Below, one piece after another: positions 1 to 12,290 of a stretch of 64,000 nt of DNA. The stretch is from the NCBI RefSeq assembly GCF_023898315.1, contig NC_064616.1:293411205-293475204 (forward strand), in the 5' to 3' direction. This stretch comes from Schistocerca nitens. Taxonomy: Eukaryota > Arthropoda > Insecta > Orthoptera > Acrididae. The position numbers were made by a program, and so were the translations under genes. The first letter of the stretch is position 1; the number at the start of each line of letters is the position of its first letter. The notes under the pieces are model-generated. The model was not told the DNA's origin. It saw nothing but the letters and a program-made list of their open reading frames with translations, and ran no database searches.

Positions 1-79
1 GATAAGATCTGGAAACAAAGCCTATACATTAATCAATGGACATGCCCCCGCAAACAATTATAACAAGAAGAACCCAGAG

Positions 80-781
80 ATGATTGAGGCATTCTGGGAG
101 GATCTGGAAGAAACTACCAGCAAAACCCCCAAGAATTACATAAAAGTGTTACTAGGAGACTTCAATGACCAGTTAGGCAAGGAAAGAAAATTCCGAGACA
201 CAACAGGGAAACACACGGCCCACATGAGAACAAACAAAAATGGAGAGAACTTGATAAACTTCTGCAGAAATTTTGATCTGAAAATCATGTCAACGCAATT
301 CCAGAAACCACACAGAAAACTTGTAACTTGGAAATCCCCCAACCATGCTCTAGGAGAATTTCAGATAGACCACGTAGCAATATCCACAAAAAACACCAGA
401 GAAATAATGAACGTAAGAACAAGGAAAGGAGTTTTCGAATCTGATCATCACCTTCTCCAAATTAAAGTAAAATTTATACCCAATAGACAAATCAAGAGAA
501 CAAACAGATCTTTCAGAACAGATCCAGAGTACCTACAAATAAACAAGAAAGAAATAATAGAAGAAATTACGAAAATCAATAGCAACAACTGGACAGAACT
601 GTCAGAAAAAATAAAAAAACTGATAAAATTGGGGCAGCCACCGAGAAAAAGGAAACACCGATGGTGGAACATGACATGCGACAGGGCCATAGAAGACAGA
701 ATACAAGCCTGGAAAACATTTAACAGCCATAAAACACAAGAAAAATGGGAAGACTTCAACAGGATACAGAAAAACACTTAA
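80..781 (+). pseudogene. Endonuclease domain of the RTE-like LINE
   Basis: This open stretch of 233 codons encodes an exonuclease-endonuclease-phosphatase fold used by APE-type LINEs to nick target DNA. Visible motifs are LLGDFND at about residue 25, DHVAIS at about residue 97 and ESDHHL at about residue 119, which correspond to the metal-binding and catalytic histidine/aspartate positions. The frame is also open upstream to base 2, so the methionine at 80 is internal and not a true start. The frame stops at 781, while the polyprotein continues in other frames. This is a relic, not a host gene. Confidence 0.8.
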
Positions 782-823
782 AAATAATCCAAAGAGAAAA
801 AAAGAGGTTACGAAAACAGCAGG

Positions 824-2578
824 TTGAAGGAGATAGAAGAAGACTTTACCAGAAACAACACAAGAAATTTTTACAGAGTATTCCAAGAAAATATGACAGG
901 ATATCAGCCACCAAGCTTATGCTTCAAAAGACAAGATGGAACACTTGAGACAAATCCGAAGAAAAACTGTGAAATATTAGCCAGATACTTTGACACGTTA
1001 CTTAACTGTGATAAACCAAAACAAAGATTACAGTTTACAAAACCAGAACCCAACCGGGACTCCGAACCCCCAACATATGAAGAAATCGTGAAAATAATAA
1101 AATCCTTGAAAAATAACAGAGCACCAGGAGAAGATGGACTGATTGCAGAAATCTGGAAATTAGACCATGAAAACATTACACCCAAAATTCATAGTATAAT
1201 CAAAAACATCTGGGAAACAGAAAAGATACCAGAAGAATGGAAGTCACCCCTAATACACCCCCTCCATAAGAACGAAGACAAAACAGATCCTAATAACTAT
1301 AGAGGAATTTCATTACTGCCGGTGGCATACAAAATTCTATCAAAAGCTCTGTTAAATCGCCTAGAACCTCAGATAGATCCATAGATCCACAGATCGGAGA
1401 ATACCAAGGAGGGTTCAGGAAGGGAAGATCATGCAGTGAGCAGATCTGGTGTCTGAGAACATTATTAACAACGAGAAAGTCCAGAAACACCACAGTAACA
1501 TTTGTTGATTTCAAGAAGGCCTAACAAATACATAGTCAAAAGTGAAGCGAGATCTCAGAATCTTTCGAAATCAAGACAGGAGTGAGACAGAGAGATGGCC
1601 TGTCACCCATTTTATTTAATGCTGTTTTAGAGAAAATAATCAGGACGTGGGACAAAGGAGTCAATGCGGTAAAGATGGGGGGAGAGAGAAAAAATAAAAC
1701 CGTCAACATAAAATGTCTGGCCTTTGCCGACGATGTAGCCATCATTACAAATGACAGAAAAGAAGCCAGAGAAGCCCTACAGATATTGCATGAAATCGCA
1801 GGCAGAACAGGACTACAAATATCATATGAAAAATCCAGTACGTGGACACAAAACCTACAGACAGAAGCCCATTGATAACAAAGTACGGAAAGATAACACA
1901 AGTAGAAAGTTTCAAATACCTGGGAGAGATTATACATAAAACAGGACTGAATTCAACAGCCAATGAAGAAAGGGTTACAAAACTACAAAAAGCATACAAA
2001 CTTACATGGAACCATTACAATAAAAGAAATATTTCCGTCAATGCCAAATTAAGACATTACCTGAGGCCTTGTATGCCTCAGAAACAACAGTAATCAGAGG
2101 AAGAACTAAAATCAAGGAAATGGAAAAGCAAGAGAGGAAAATTCTGAGAAAGATCTATGGGCCAGTTCAGAGACAGGGGATCTGGATAAAGAGACCAACA
2201 AAGGAATTGTACAAACAGGCAGAGACAATTACAGACAATATCAGAAAAATAAGGGCAAAATTCTATGGGCACATTCATAGGAGGAATGAAAATAGGCTGA
2301 CCAAGAAGATTTTTAACATAGTGGTGACGAATAAGGTGAAAACTAACTGGGTAAAGGAAACCATGGAAGACCTCAAAAATCTAAACATCTCCACAGAAGA
2401 AATATCAAACAGAGGAAAATACAGAGAACAAATCAACAAACAGAAATTCAAAGAAACACCAAAACAGAAGAAACCAGGAAAGAAGTGGACAGAAGAGAGG
2501 AAGAAGAAACACAGTGAATTTATGAAAGGTTTTTGGGAAGAGAAAAGAAAGAGAGAGAAAAAAGTGCCATCAATTTGA
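824..2578 (+). pseudogene. Reverse transcriptase part of the RTE-like LINE, frameshifted
   Basis: Three consecutive frames (824-1384, about 1390-1875, 1842-2578) together give an RT fingers-palm-thumb region. Motifs in order are NNRAPGEDG, NYRGISLLPVAYK, QGGFRKGRS, VTFVDFKKA, GVRQRDGLSPILFN and LAFADDVAII. The catalytic FADD is intact, but the first aspartate region is followed at once by a stop and a deletion. The C-terminus is very rich in Lys/Glu/Arg. It cannot produce a full-length enzyme as it stands. Confidence 0.82.
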
Positions 2579-2737
2579 AATGTACCAATTTATGTATCAT
2601 ATTGTCATTGTGAATATTGATTGTGTTTTAACGCTCGCCTTAATGGTGAATTAACGATAATATTAACAATAAAAGCTATAAATGTAGGTTTGCCTTAAAT
2701 CAACCTCATGTGTTCTTTGATTTATCTGAAATCCCAC

Positions 2738-3190
2738 CTAATATTCTACCAGTTTTTCCATTCTTCTGTAATGAATTTGTATAAGCGTCTTGCAACCATG
2801 ACTTATTAAACTGGTAGTTTGGTAATCTTCATACATGTCAACAACTGCTTTCTTTGAAATTGGAATCACCACATTCTTTTTGAAGTCTGAGGGTATTTTG
2901 CTTGTCTCATACATCTTGCATGCCAGATGTAAAAGTTTAGTCACGGCTGGGTCCCCAATGCTATCAATAGTTCTGACGGAGGGTCATCTACACCCAGGGC
3001 CTTACTTCAACTTAGATCTTTCAGAGCTTTGTTAAAACTCTTACTGCAGTATCATATCTTCCATCTCCAGCCATGTCCACTTCCCTTTCTATAATACTGA
3101 TTTCAATTTCATCTCCCTCTCTATACTCCTGCCTTTCGGGCTTCCCTTCTTTGCTTGGGACTGGTTTATCAGTCCTACAATGGTAAACGA
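2738..3190 (-). mobile_element. LINE reverse-transcriptase fragment
   Basis: The minus strand carries a short RT segment. The residues KMYETSKIPSDFKKNVVIPI and an EDYQTTSLISHG block match the fingers region just before RT motif 1 (x-x-DYRxISL). Homologous coding appears to continue upstream to about 3190 with stops and a Ser/Lys-rich stretch. A shorter diverged relative lies on the plus strand at 34508-34605, so the family is repeated in this window. The clade is not assigned. Confidence 0.6.
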
Positions 3191-3225
3191 ATCAGAGCAT
3201 ATGACAATTAAAATAATCTGTGTCA

Positions 3226-6200
3226 CTAGATGTTCTGTGTGGCCTGATACAGGGTGAAGATCTCTACTGTAAATATTGACCAGTGTTCTGGAAACTGATA
3301 CTGAAAATGGTCAGTGGCAATGACAAAGGCACACCGGACAAAGGTCAGTCTTAGAGCCATCAGCGTACACAAAGGTGCTATTGCTAATTTGTGTACGTAG
3401 GTGGAGCAACTTACAGTGATAGAATCAGGAGTAGTTTCCTTAGGAAACAAATAAAGTCAAAGATGAACATGGGTGTGAATCTTTCACAAGCTCGGCTTCG
3501 CGCAAAGCTAAGGTTGAGAAGGTTCACACCCATTGTGAATGTGGCAGGTAGCATGAAGTTAAGCTGCTGGAGCAATAGCCAAAAGTGAACTCTGCGAGGT
3601 AACAGAGGAGGGCACACCCCATACTGGTGGTAAAGGGAGTCATCAAAAAAGGAGGCATAGGATGGGTGGCCAGGCATCGCAGACAAACAGCATGCATCTG
3701 GAGCAATAGCTAAAAGTGAACTCCGGGGAGAAGGACACCACGCCCATACAATGGCGATAGTTTGGCAGCTTGTGCATAGAGGCTCAACAGGGTTAGTGTA
3801 AAAGGCACCAGTGACCGAACGGATTCCATGATGCTGGATCGTATTAAGATGGTAGATGGATGGACATGAGATGAATTAACGAAACACCCACAGCCTAGTT
3901 TAGAACGGACATGGGATCAGTACAAACAGAGGACGGTGGTCTACCTGCTCCCCAGGAAGTACTGCCTAGGACACATGCGACACTGATGGACCGGGTATAG
4001 TGGGTGGCCAGGTAAGACACATGGGAGGACCAAGAAAATTTTTTACCAAGCATGAGCCCCAGGAATTTCACAGTTTCAGTGAATGGAAGAGCAACATGCC
4101 CAATATGTAAAGAAGGTGGAAGAAGTCCACTGCGCCACCAGAAATTCATACAAACAGTTTTGTCAGTGGAAAAGTGAATGCCATTGTTGATGCTCCATGT
4201 GTAAAGATGATCGAGACATCGCTGCCTCACAAGGAGGCATGTTCATGGAGAACTACAATAGTTCACCAAATTGTCAAAGAAAAGGGAGCGGTAGCTGCCC
4301 AGTGAGAGATACTTCCATAATAGGGTTGATGGCTATAGCAAAGAGAACACTGAGGTGAAGCCTTGAGACACACTGTTCTCCTGCATGAAGGTGCCCAACA
4401 AGGTCGAATCTGCAAGTACCTTGAAACTTTGGTCTTTTAAAAATTCCTGAAGGAAATGGGGCAGGTGATCTCAGAAGCCCCACGTGTATAGAGTGGGGAG
4501 GATACCAGTACTTCAGCAAGTGCCGTAGGCTTTCTCTAAATCAAAAAACATGGCCACAGTCTGGTATTTCCACAGAAAACCATTCATTACATGGGTTGAC
4601 AAAGTGACGAGATGGTCAATTGCACAATGGCGTGCTCAAAATCCAAAATGTGCAATGGATAGTAGATTGCAAGATTCAAGCCACCTTACCAGCAGGCCAT
4701 AACCCCGCAAACACAGTTGGTGAGAGAAATGGGGAGGTAGTTAGAATGAAGGCTTTTGTCCTTACCGGGCTTAGGTATGGGTACGACAGTGGCTTCATGC
4801 CAGGTTCTGGGAAACATGCCATCAGCCCAAATGCAATCATACGTATGGAGCACGATTTAGCTCCTCACAGTAAAGGCAGCATTGTAGCAGCCACGATTCT
4901 GAGAGGAGAAGGCTATCATCTGAGCCTCCTGCACTCATTTACAAGGGAGTAAGGTGGGGTGATGGGCGGAGTTCTAAATCTCCACAAAGTATCGACCTAA
5001 GGTGTTAGAGATAGCAACAGGGTCCACAATGACATCACCTGCTATAATTGAGTGGAAATTGCGGACTGGACCTTGGTCCCAGAGTGCCAACAGAGGTTGT
5101 CTCACGTGACAGAAGAGGGAGTGAAATTGTAAAAAACCCTAGTTAATGAAATTTAGCTAGCTTGTTTGCTATCCCGAAGAATGAGATGACACTGCGCACG
5201 CATCTGTTATAATAAATACAGTTTTCCATCGTAGGATGACGGTGAAAATATGGGGAGCACATCTCCACACGTGAATCGCGTCATAGCATACCTCAGTCCA
5301 CCAAGGGACTGCGACACGGTGCGGTAAAGACAAAATGTGAGGTACGGAATGTACTGCAGCAGTAAGGATAACGTTTGTAAGGTACTCAACCTGGTCATCA
5401 CAACTAGCAAAATGTTGTTTGTCAAAGGTTGTCAAGTATAGCCTTCAGGTGGCCTTAGGAAGCTGCCAGTTGGGTTTACATGTATGTGGGGTAGGCGTCA
5501 GCAACCGCATAGCACACAGGAAATGGTTACTTGAGAACATGTCAGACAGAACGGAGCACTCGAGGTGACAGGCAAGCTAGCCAGTGCAGAATGAGAGGTC
5601 CAAGTGGGAATAGGTGTGCGAGGAGTCTGAAAGGAATGTGGCTACTCCAGTGTTACGACAAATAAGGTTGAGTTGATGGAGGTCAGCCAAGAGGACACCT
5701 CTCAGACAGGTTATGGAAGAGCCCCAAAAGAGGATTGATGTGCATTAAAGTCACTGAACAGCAAAAAAGGGATGGAGACTCGACCAATAAGCTGGAGGAA
5801 GCCTGCCCTGGTGACACCAAATGATGGAGGGATATAGGCATCACAAAGAGGAGAGGTGAAGCAAGGAACGATTAGGCAGACTGCAAGAGCTTGCAGTCCA
5901 AGGTTCAGTGAAATGGTTTGGCTATGATCATCATCCTGGATGAGCAGCAAGACACCCCCCCCCCCCAACCCACCCCCTCCCCATGAGATGGAATGCCAAG
6001 CGGACCATAATGAAATGCAGACACGAGGATGCAGAAAACAAGCAGACACCAAGATTCCAAGAGCAGCTGTAATTCCTCCTTTTTGGATTTAATGCCACAA
6101 ACATTCCATTGGAGAATCATAATGGAGAAAGTGGAGGAGGGAACAAATGACAAATGAAGGGTTGTCACCTCAGCAGTTGCCTTTGAAGACTTACTGCTAA

Positions 6201-6395
6201 AGGGTGCAGAGGCTGAAGGATCCTGTTCCCTGAGATCTACAGATGCACTGGCATTCTCTCTGGGTCAGCCTGTGGATTCCAGGGTAGAAAAATGGTAGGC
6301 AGTGCACACCGGCAAAATGGAGGTTGGCCAGTTGAGGGTACCACATGGCGATGCCGTTTTAGAGGATCTTCGAGTCATGGCAGATGAAGATAGAG
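3226..6395 (-). mobile_element. LINE A: endonuclease-RT-RNase H non-LTR element, 3' truncated
   Basis: Read 6395 to 3226 on the minus strand. A Ser-rich ORF1 C-terminus (to about 6180) is followed by the endonuclease, with ILQWNVCGIKSKKEELQLLL at about 6110 and SDFNAH at about 5730. A linker with VPWWTEVCYDAI (about 5300) follows. RT pieces come next (4519-4274 and 4230-3895, with FSTDKTVCMNF and TVKFLGLMLGKKFSW), then the start of an RNase H domain (about 3400-3230, PEHWSIFTVEIFTLYQA). Every segment is frameshifted. The element stops inside RNase H. LINEs normally lose their 5' end and keep the 3' end, so the missing 3' end points to a later deletion or rearrangement. LINE B belongs to the same clade but is clearly diverged. 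Confidence 0.75.
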
Positions 6396-6870
6396 ATGTT
6401 TGTTGGTTGGTTGGTTGATTGGGGTTGAAGGGACCAAAGAGCAAGGTCATCAGTCCCTTGTTTCAAAGGTGGTCCAGTCCGACAGATTTACATCTCAGAA
6501 GAGTCATAACGATATAAGGTAATAGGCTAAAATATGTAAAAGTGCAGTCATGTTGTCAATGGTGAAAACAAAAGGAGTGAAGTCAACAAGTAGGCAACCC
6601 CAAGGCTATGCTAGAGGCAGAAAAATGACACCTCTGATGCAGTACAGGCAAGACCACCTGCTATTCAAAAGCATTCAACTGCTAGAATGTAAAAGGGTGT
6701 ATTGTAAAAGGAGACTAACCATATCTAAAATGTGATAAAAATAGAGTAAAGGGGAGAGAAAAGAGGATCTTGGCCAGGGAGAGGAGTCAGGAATCTCCAA
6801 ACACAGCTTACAATGGGAGACACCCCAACCCTCACCACCCTTCCCCTACTCCAGAGGGAGATTACAAACC

Positions 6871-7753
6871 TTAAAACTGAAAATAAAAACCACTTTCACA
6901 AAGGAAACAGAGAACCAGATCAACCATCTGGGAATCGTCTGCCAATATTAAAGGTAAAGTGCGGGGAAGTCTGTACGTAGTACGCAGAGCCAAAAGAAGG
7001 GGACATTGCACCAAAATGTGGGCTACTGACTCAAAGGCTCCACAACCACAAAGTTGAGGTGGCTCATTACGCAAAAGAAAACCATGGGTCAGCCTGGTAT
7101 GGCCGATGCAGAGATGACACAGGATGGTCGAGTCCTTTTGGGAGTGGCGGAAGGAAGAACGCCATGGAACAGGTGTCACTTTAAGTGCTCGAAGTTTATT
7201 AGACAGGGAGGTAGCCTCCCAAGAGTTGGCCCATGATTGTGCGAAGTGGGATTTGATATGAAGCCGTAAATCTGTCACAAGAGGGGTTACAGTGTCTGCT
7301 CCCCCAGCCAAACTATCAGCAAGCTCATTACCTGGGATACCCACAGGGCCAGGGACCCAAAGAAACTCAATGGAACAAGCAGCATGGTGAAGATAAGCGA
7401 GACGGTCATGGATGGCCGAGACCAAGGGATGTTGGGAAAAAACACCAGTCAGTAGCTTGAAGGCCACTCATTGAGTCCATACCTAACAAAACACAGTTGT
7501 GTTGGGACTGTTAAATGAAGGTAAGGGCCTGGGAAATTGCCATCAATTTTGCAGTAAATACCCCACATGCAGTTGGCAGTAGATGATTTTCCATGCCAAC
7601 AGAGGACGTGAACGCATATCCCATATGATCAGCAGACTTAGAGCCATCGGTGTAAAAAACAACAGCATCCCGAAACTCCCATAAAATTTGGCAGAAAAAA
7701 CAATGGAACACCATCGGGGAAACGGAATCTTTCGGACATCGGCAGAGATCCAT
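6871..7753 (-). pseudogene. RNase H domain of LINE B
   Basis: The frame 7753-7511 gives VVFYTDGSKSADHMGYAF and TAKLMAISQAL, the first RNase H aspartate and the helix glutamate region. The frame 7467-6871 continues with IEFLWVPGPVGIPGNELAD, the usual W(I/V)PGHVGIxGNExAD signature, but with Pro in place of the conserved His. A Cys/His cluster with ILCHLCIGHTRLTHGFLL and CGCGAFESVAHILVQCP follows, typical of the C-terminus of these LINE polyproteins. The domain would remove the RNA strand during target-primed reverse transcription. The split frame shows it is non-functional. Confidence 0.8.
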
Positions 7754-7888
7754 CTGAATCCAGGGATGAGGAACTAACCGGAGGGTGGGGGGAGGGAACG
7801 TGGGAGACAGGACAAAGAAGGAAGCTGAAAATCGCAGCGAGGAGACGCAAGTCAGAGCCCAACCGGTGAACTTGCCTGAGGGCGGGAA

Positions 7889-9550
7889 TCAAGTGGGTGA
7901 CGTCCTTGGTCTGGGAACAGGATAGAATAGGAAGGATGAGTGGGAGAGGAATTGACTGTGATTGCATAAGAAACCAGAAGCTGGGACCGCCAAACAGAAT
8001 GATGGGGTGGGGATCCCAGCTTCAACTAAGAGACTATCAACAGGGCTAGTAGGGAAGACACCAGTGGCCAAACAGATACCACAATAGTGGACCAGATCCA
8101 GGAGGCGCAGTGCGGAAGGAGCAGCTGAACCATAAACTTGGCAACCATAGTCCAAGCGAGACAGCACTACAGCCCGATAAAGGCAGAGAAGAGTGGAACG
8201 ATCAACACCCCAAGAGGTGTTGGCGAGAAAGCAAAGGACATCGAGTTTACAGAAACATCCTATCTTCACAAGCCTGATATGAAGCAGCCAAGTGAGCTTG
8301 TTGTCGAATAGATGACCCAGGAAATGGAACTGTGGGACCACAGGTAATCGTCGTGCATCGAGTTAGAGCTCCGGATTGGGATGGACCGTAGTACAGTGAC
8401 GGAAGTGGACCACCCATGATTTTAAAGGAGAGAATTGAAACCCGTGTGAGAGGGTCCATGCAGAGGCACGCCGTGTAGCAGCACCCTGGAGATGCCGCTC
8501 TACAGGGGCCATCAAAGAGGAACTAACCCAAATGCTGAAATCATCCATATACAGAGCAGGGGTGACCAAAAAACCGACAGAGGCCCCAAGTCCATCTATA
8601 GCAATGAGGAAAAGAAGTACACTCAATAGGGAACCCTGTGGGATGCCATTCCACTGGGTCCATGGAGAACTAAAAACAGTACCAACACTAACTCTGAACG
8701 ACCGAGGGAACAGGAACTGGCGGATAAAAGTCAGGAGTGGGCCCTGAAGACCCCACTCATGAAGTGTAAGAAAGATATGATGGCACCAAGCCATATCATA
8801 GGCCTCGCGAATGCCAAAATATACTGCAACCAAATGGCGACGCTAGGAAAAAGCCTGCCGAACTGTGGATTCCAATCGAAGTAAATGATCAATCTGAGAC
8901 CGTCCCCTCTCAAAGCCACACTGGTAATAGGACAATAGATCCCGAGATTCGAGGATACAATTGAGCCAACGGGTTACCATCTGTTCAACTAACTTGCAAA
9001 CAACGCTTGTCAGACTAATTGGCCAATAGCTTTCGACAAAGGGGGTTCTTACTAGGCTTAAGAACGGGCACCACAATGCTATCCCTCCATTGAGAAGGGA
9101 AGTCACCTTGGATCGAAATACGCTTAAGCACCCGGAGAAGATGTCGTCGTCATGGAGTAATTGGTTATGAATGGAGTCTGGACCAGGGGCCGTATCATGA
9201 GGAGAAGAAGAAAGTGCAGAAAGAAGTTCCCATTCAGTAAAAGGTTTGTTGTAACATTCTGACTGACAAATGGTAAACCTAAGGCGGAAGCATCGGCCCG
9301 CTGTTTCTGGTGAAGGAAAGCAGGCGGATAGGAGGTTGATGCTGATGCTGTTGCAAAATGGGTCGCAAGATGTTCCGTAAGAATCAACAGGTCCGTGCAA
9401 AGGCCATCTGGGGGGTGGGGGTGGGGGTGGGGGGGGCAACGCCCGAGAGGGTAGACTGCCGATGGCAACCTTGGAGAGAGCAAAGTGTAGCCCATATCTG
9501 TGACATAGGGACAGTAGAACTGAGGGAAGAAACAAAGCGTTCCCAATGCA
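7889..9550 (-). pseudogene. Reverse transcriptase domain of LINE B
   Basis: Pieces in order on the minus strand are TAPGPDSIHNQLL, YWPISLTSVVCKLVEQM, YQCGFERGRSQIDHLLRLE, VYFGIREAYDMAW, GIPQGSLLSVLLFLIAIDGL and LYMDDFSIWVS. The YMDD box is intact, but the first catalytic aspartate in motif A reads FGIREAYD where FD is expected, a D-to-G change. The thumb region continues to about 7890 with TSWGVDRSTLLCLYRAVVLS. A poly-proline run near 9400-9440 comes from the G-rich tract on the opposite strand. Confidence 0.78.
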
Positions 9551-10356
9551 CCCGTTTGCTCTGTTTAATTAAGTAATGGCCTTTGGTGCAAAGGCGTTTA
9601 AAGGTAATAAGATTGGCAGCGGATGGGTGCCTCTTAAGCTGTTGCAAAGCTCGACGGCAATCACGGATGGCAATGGCCATACTCCACCATGGGACTTGCC
9701 AGCAGCAAAATGGTCCAGATGAGCATGGGATGGCAAGGGTAGCAGTGCGAGCAATTGCATCAAACACATCATGTAAGACGTCATCAATACAACCCAACAA
9801 AGAGGGAGAAAAAACAACCTATGCAGTATATAGAGGCCATTCGGCATGTTGGAAAGACCAACAAGGTAACCTGCCCATCAGGGAGCGAGAGGATCAATGG
9901 GAAGTGGTCACTATCAAAGGTTGTCATGTGGCGACCAGTGTAATGAAGGGAGGAGGGAGGGAGAAGAAAGACAAAGATCAATGGCAGAAAAGGAACCATG
10001 ACTGGCACTGAAATGGGTAGGTAAGAGGGCACAAGTCGTGGTCTGCAAGAAACTGGCCTATGAGAAGACCCCGACTAGATGGAAATCCACTGCCCCACAA
10101 GGGATGATGAGCATTAAAATCCCCGAGAAGGAGGAAGCTGCTGAAGAAGGGCAGTTAAGGCAGCATGTGTGAGAGTCCTGCCAGATGGGAGATAAAGATT
10201 GCGAACTGTGACCCCATAGTCCAGGTGGATCCTAACAGCAACCGCTTCCAGAACCACACAAGTTGCAGAGTAAAATGAAATAAGAGAATTCAACTCCGGA
10301 AGGTGACGGTAATATCCATTCCAATTCCAATGGATACCTACAGAACAATGATTCAT
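9384..10356 (-). pseudogene. Endonuclease and linker of LINE B
   Basis: The minus strand gives the start of an APE endonuclease with WNWNGYYRHLPELNSLI (about 10330-10280). Further on comes the SDHFP catalytic-histidine block (about 9920). After it, a linker with VPWWSMAIAIRDCRRALQQL joins the domain to the RT, exactly as in other LINEs of this clade. The frame changes at least twice. A poly(G) run of about 18 bases on the plus strand (10360-10378) lies just upstream of the endonuclease start. Confidence 0.7.
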
Positions 10357-10956
10357 ATTGGGGGGGGGGGGGGGGGGACAGACACGCTAAAGCCAGTCAT
10401 GCCATTTGGTCACCATCCGTCACCAACAAGGAGAGGGCGACATCTATCAACAGCAGGTCAGAGTCAGGTTGCAAAGATGGGGGGGGACGGGACTCCTGGC
10501 AACACCAGAGGCTCCTTGTCTGAGATTTGTGTTTCTTCTTCTTTTCTGTCTGAGATCGAGGCGAGCTATGCTGCAAAAAGGAGTCGGTTGCAGCAAGATC
10601 TGGAACAAGAAGAGAGCGGGCGACCTGGGGGCCCACAGACCGTGGTTCTTGTGGTTGTTTCATGGCAGCAGACCTTTTGCCTGGAAGGTGCTGGGAAGAG
10701 GGGTCCCGGGAGGGGCACCCTTGACCGGCAGACACCGAAGAAGTGGGACACTTCTCTGGCTGGGGAGGGGGAGCAGCACACGGAGGGGAGGTGGGGGGGG
10801 GGGGAGAGGAGAGGGGTTCGGGACTAGGGGGAGGACATCATAAGAAGTTTCACGAGTGTTCCATTTGTCCTTTCCGGCCTGCTGTTGGGGCAAAGATTAG
10901 GTGGCTTGTTGCGCATCTGGAGGAGGAGGACACTGGAATGATATGGTGATACTGGG

Positions 10957-11356
10957 CTACTTTACAACTGCAGTGCTGAATTTGAAGTTGCAAGCCTGTG
11001 GGGCCATGTCCTTCATGGAGCTAGGAGCAAGGAGTAGCAAGAACGGTACCTGATGGTAAAATGCAGGGCTTTCAATTAGCCAACAACTTGCAAGCCAGAG
11101 GGTAAGGTACTTTTTCCTTCTCCCAGACCTCCTGGATGGCCTGCTCATTGAGATACATGGGACATTCTCGGGGTGAGGCTGGAGGGTCACCACTGCAACT
11201 CACATAGCGGGGAGAAGGTGGCAGGCAATAGCCCTCTTGAGTATCCTTCCCAAAAATGACACATTTGTCCATGTTTTCAATATGACATGTGAGTGTGGTT
11301 CTAACATTGACACTGGTGGCAATGCATTGGGTTTGGAATGTACGGGGTTTGACCAT
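10957..11356 (-). pseudogene. ORF1 (gag-like) C-terminal part of LINE B
   Basis: The frame has SPRYVSCSGDPPASPRECPM followed by YLNEQAIQEVWEKEKVPYPL, the region after the CCHC knuckles in the ORF1 nucleic-acid-binding protein of this LINE clade. Knuckle cysteines are present upstream, but their spacing is damaged. ORF1 normally binds element RNA to form the retrotransposition particle. The sequence downstream to about 10400 is G/C-rich low-complexity coding. Confidence 0.6.
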
Positions 11357-11379
11357 GATGATTTCATAGCCTGCTTTGA

Positions 11380-12290
11380 TCTATGATGGCAGCACTACTT
11401 GATCAAATGTGAGAAAAAGACTGTGTTTAGGCAGGAAGGGTGCACCAACCTTTTTCATTACCCAATGGACTGCAGCGACACTGTAATGGTTCTTTATTTA
11501 CGTGAGCATTACGGCACTCTAACCCCAGTTCTTGATACCAATAATGTCTTACTACTTTTCTGCGAAGTAACACACATTTTTGTGACAATATTGACATTTG
11601 GTTTTATTAATGTATAGGTACTACGATGTATCGATATATTACAGTGATATGGTTCTTGTGTGTATTCATTTCTGTGAGACTGTCATAATCTTTGACTTAC
11701 TTGTAACCGTTTTGGTGCGAACGCGCACAGAGCAGTTTTTGTTTCACTTTGCAGAAGTTAAGTTGTTATTTCGCTTTGTAAAAGAAGTCAAGTCTTGTGT
11801 TTGGTTAAAGTGGAAATTCAATATATGAAGATTGATACAAAATTGTTTTCTTGATGATGTGGCAATTAAGAAGTATATGTGAATTTACAAGAAGTTTAAT
11901 AAAAATGTGGATTGTGAACACCAAGTCAAAAATTATTTCTACCATACCATTGGTCTGATCTGGGATTGTTTGATCATTAAGAATTACCTGAAAAACGCAT
12001 TTGTTAGGTCTTCAAATATTGCTAAAATACAGATCTGGACCTTCTAGAAGTCAAAGTGGAATCACTCTAGAATCAACAAGATGAGCCGTAACAACTTCGA
12101 CGAAATCAACGTGGGAGTCCACTCCAGATAAGTGCCAAAATTAATGACTTTTTTTACAGTGACTTCATTATTTCGATCCTGACGATACCATCCACAATCA
12201 ATAACTTTGTTGTTGCCCGATAAAGCGAACATATGCTGCATGAGCAAAATTATTAAATCTTATTTCTAACTTACTTTGCAAGTGGTGGTA
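11380..12290. other. AT-rich insertion of unknown origin inside LINE B ORF1
   Basis: This stretch interrupts the LINE ORF1. It is much more AT-rich than the LINE around it. Short frames occur (for example minus 12247-12062), but none has a recognisable domain. No terminal repeats or target duplication were found by eye. It may be an old transposon copy. Confidence 0.4.

Larger units (their letters stand above)
1..2690 (+). mobile_element. RTE-like non-LTR retrotransposon, decayed, cut by window start
   Basis: Coding similarity starts at base 2, so the element runs off the left edge. The first frame (to 781) is an apurinic/apyrimidinic-type endonuclease with the motifs GDFND and ESDHH. After frameshifts near 745-830 the reverse transcriptase follows (824-1384), with NNRAPGEDG and NYRGISLLP. 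The palm continues with GVRQRDGLSPILFN and the catalytic FADD at about 1582-1875, and a lysine-rich C-terminus ends at 2578. The order and motifs fit the RTE clade. Damage includes the 8-bp tandem duplication at 1373-1388, which shifts frame, and an apparent loss of about 35 codons near 1520-1545 between motif A (VDFKKA) and motif B. It is a dead copy. No clear poly(A) tail or target duplication was seen, so the 3' limit is approximate. Confidence 0.85.

Noticed and set aside
3391-5435. Plus-strand and alternative minus ORFs in LINE A
   Set aside because: Shadows of the decayed LINE frames, with no independent motif.
10303-10949. Several overlapping plus and minus ORFs of 70-174 codons
   Set aside because: They arise from G/C-rich low-complexity sequence inside LINE B and overlap in several frames, with no domains.
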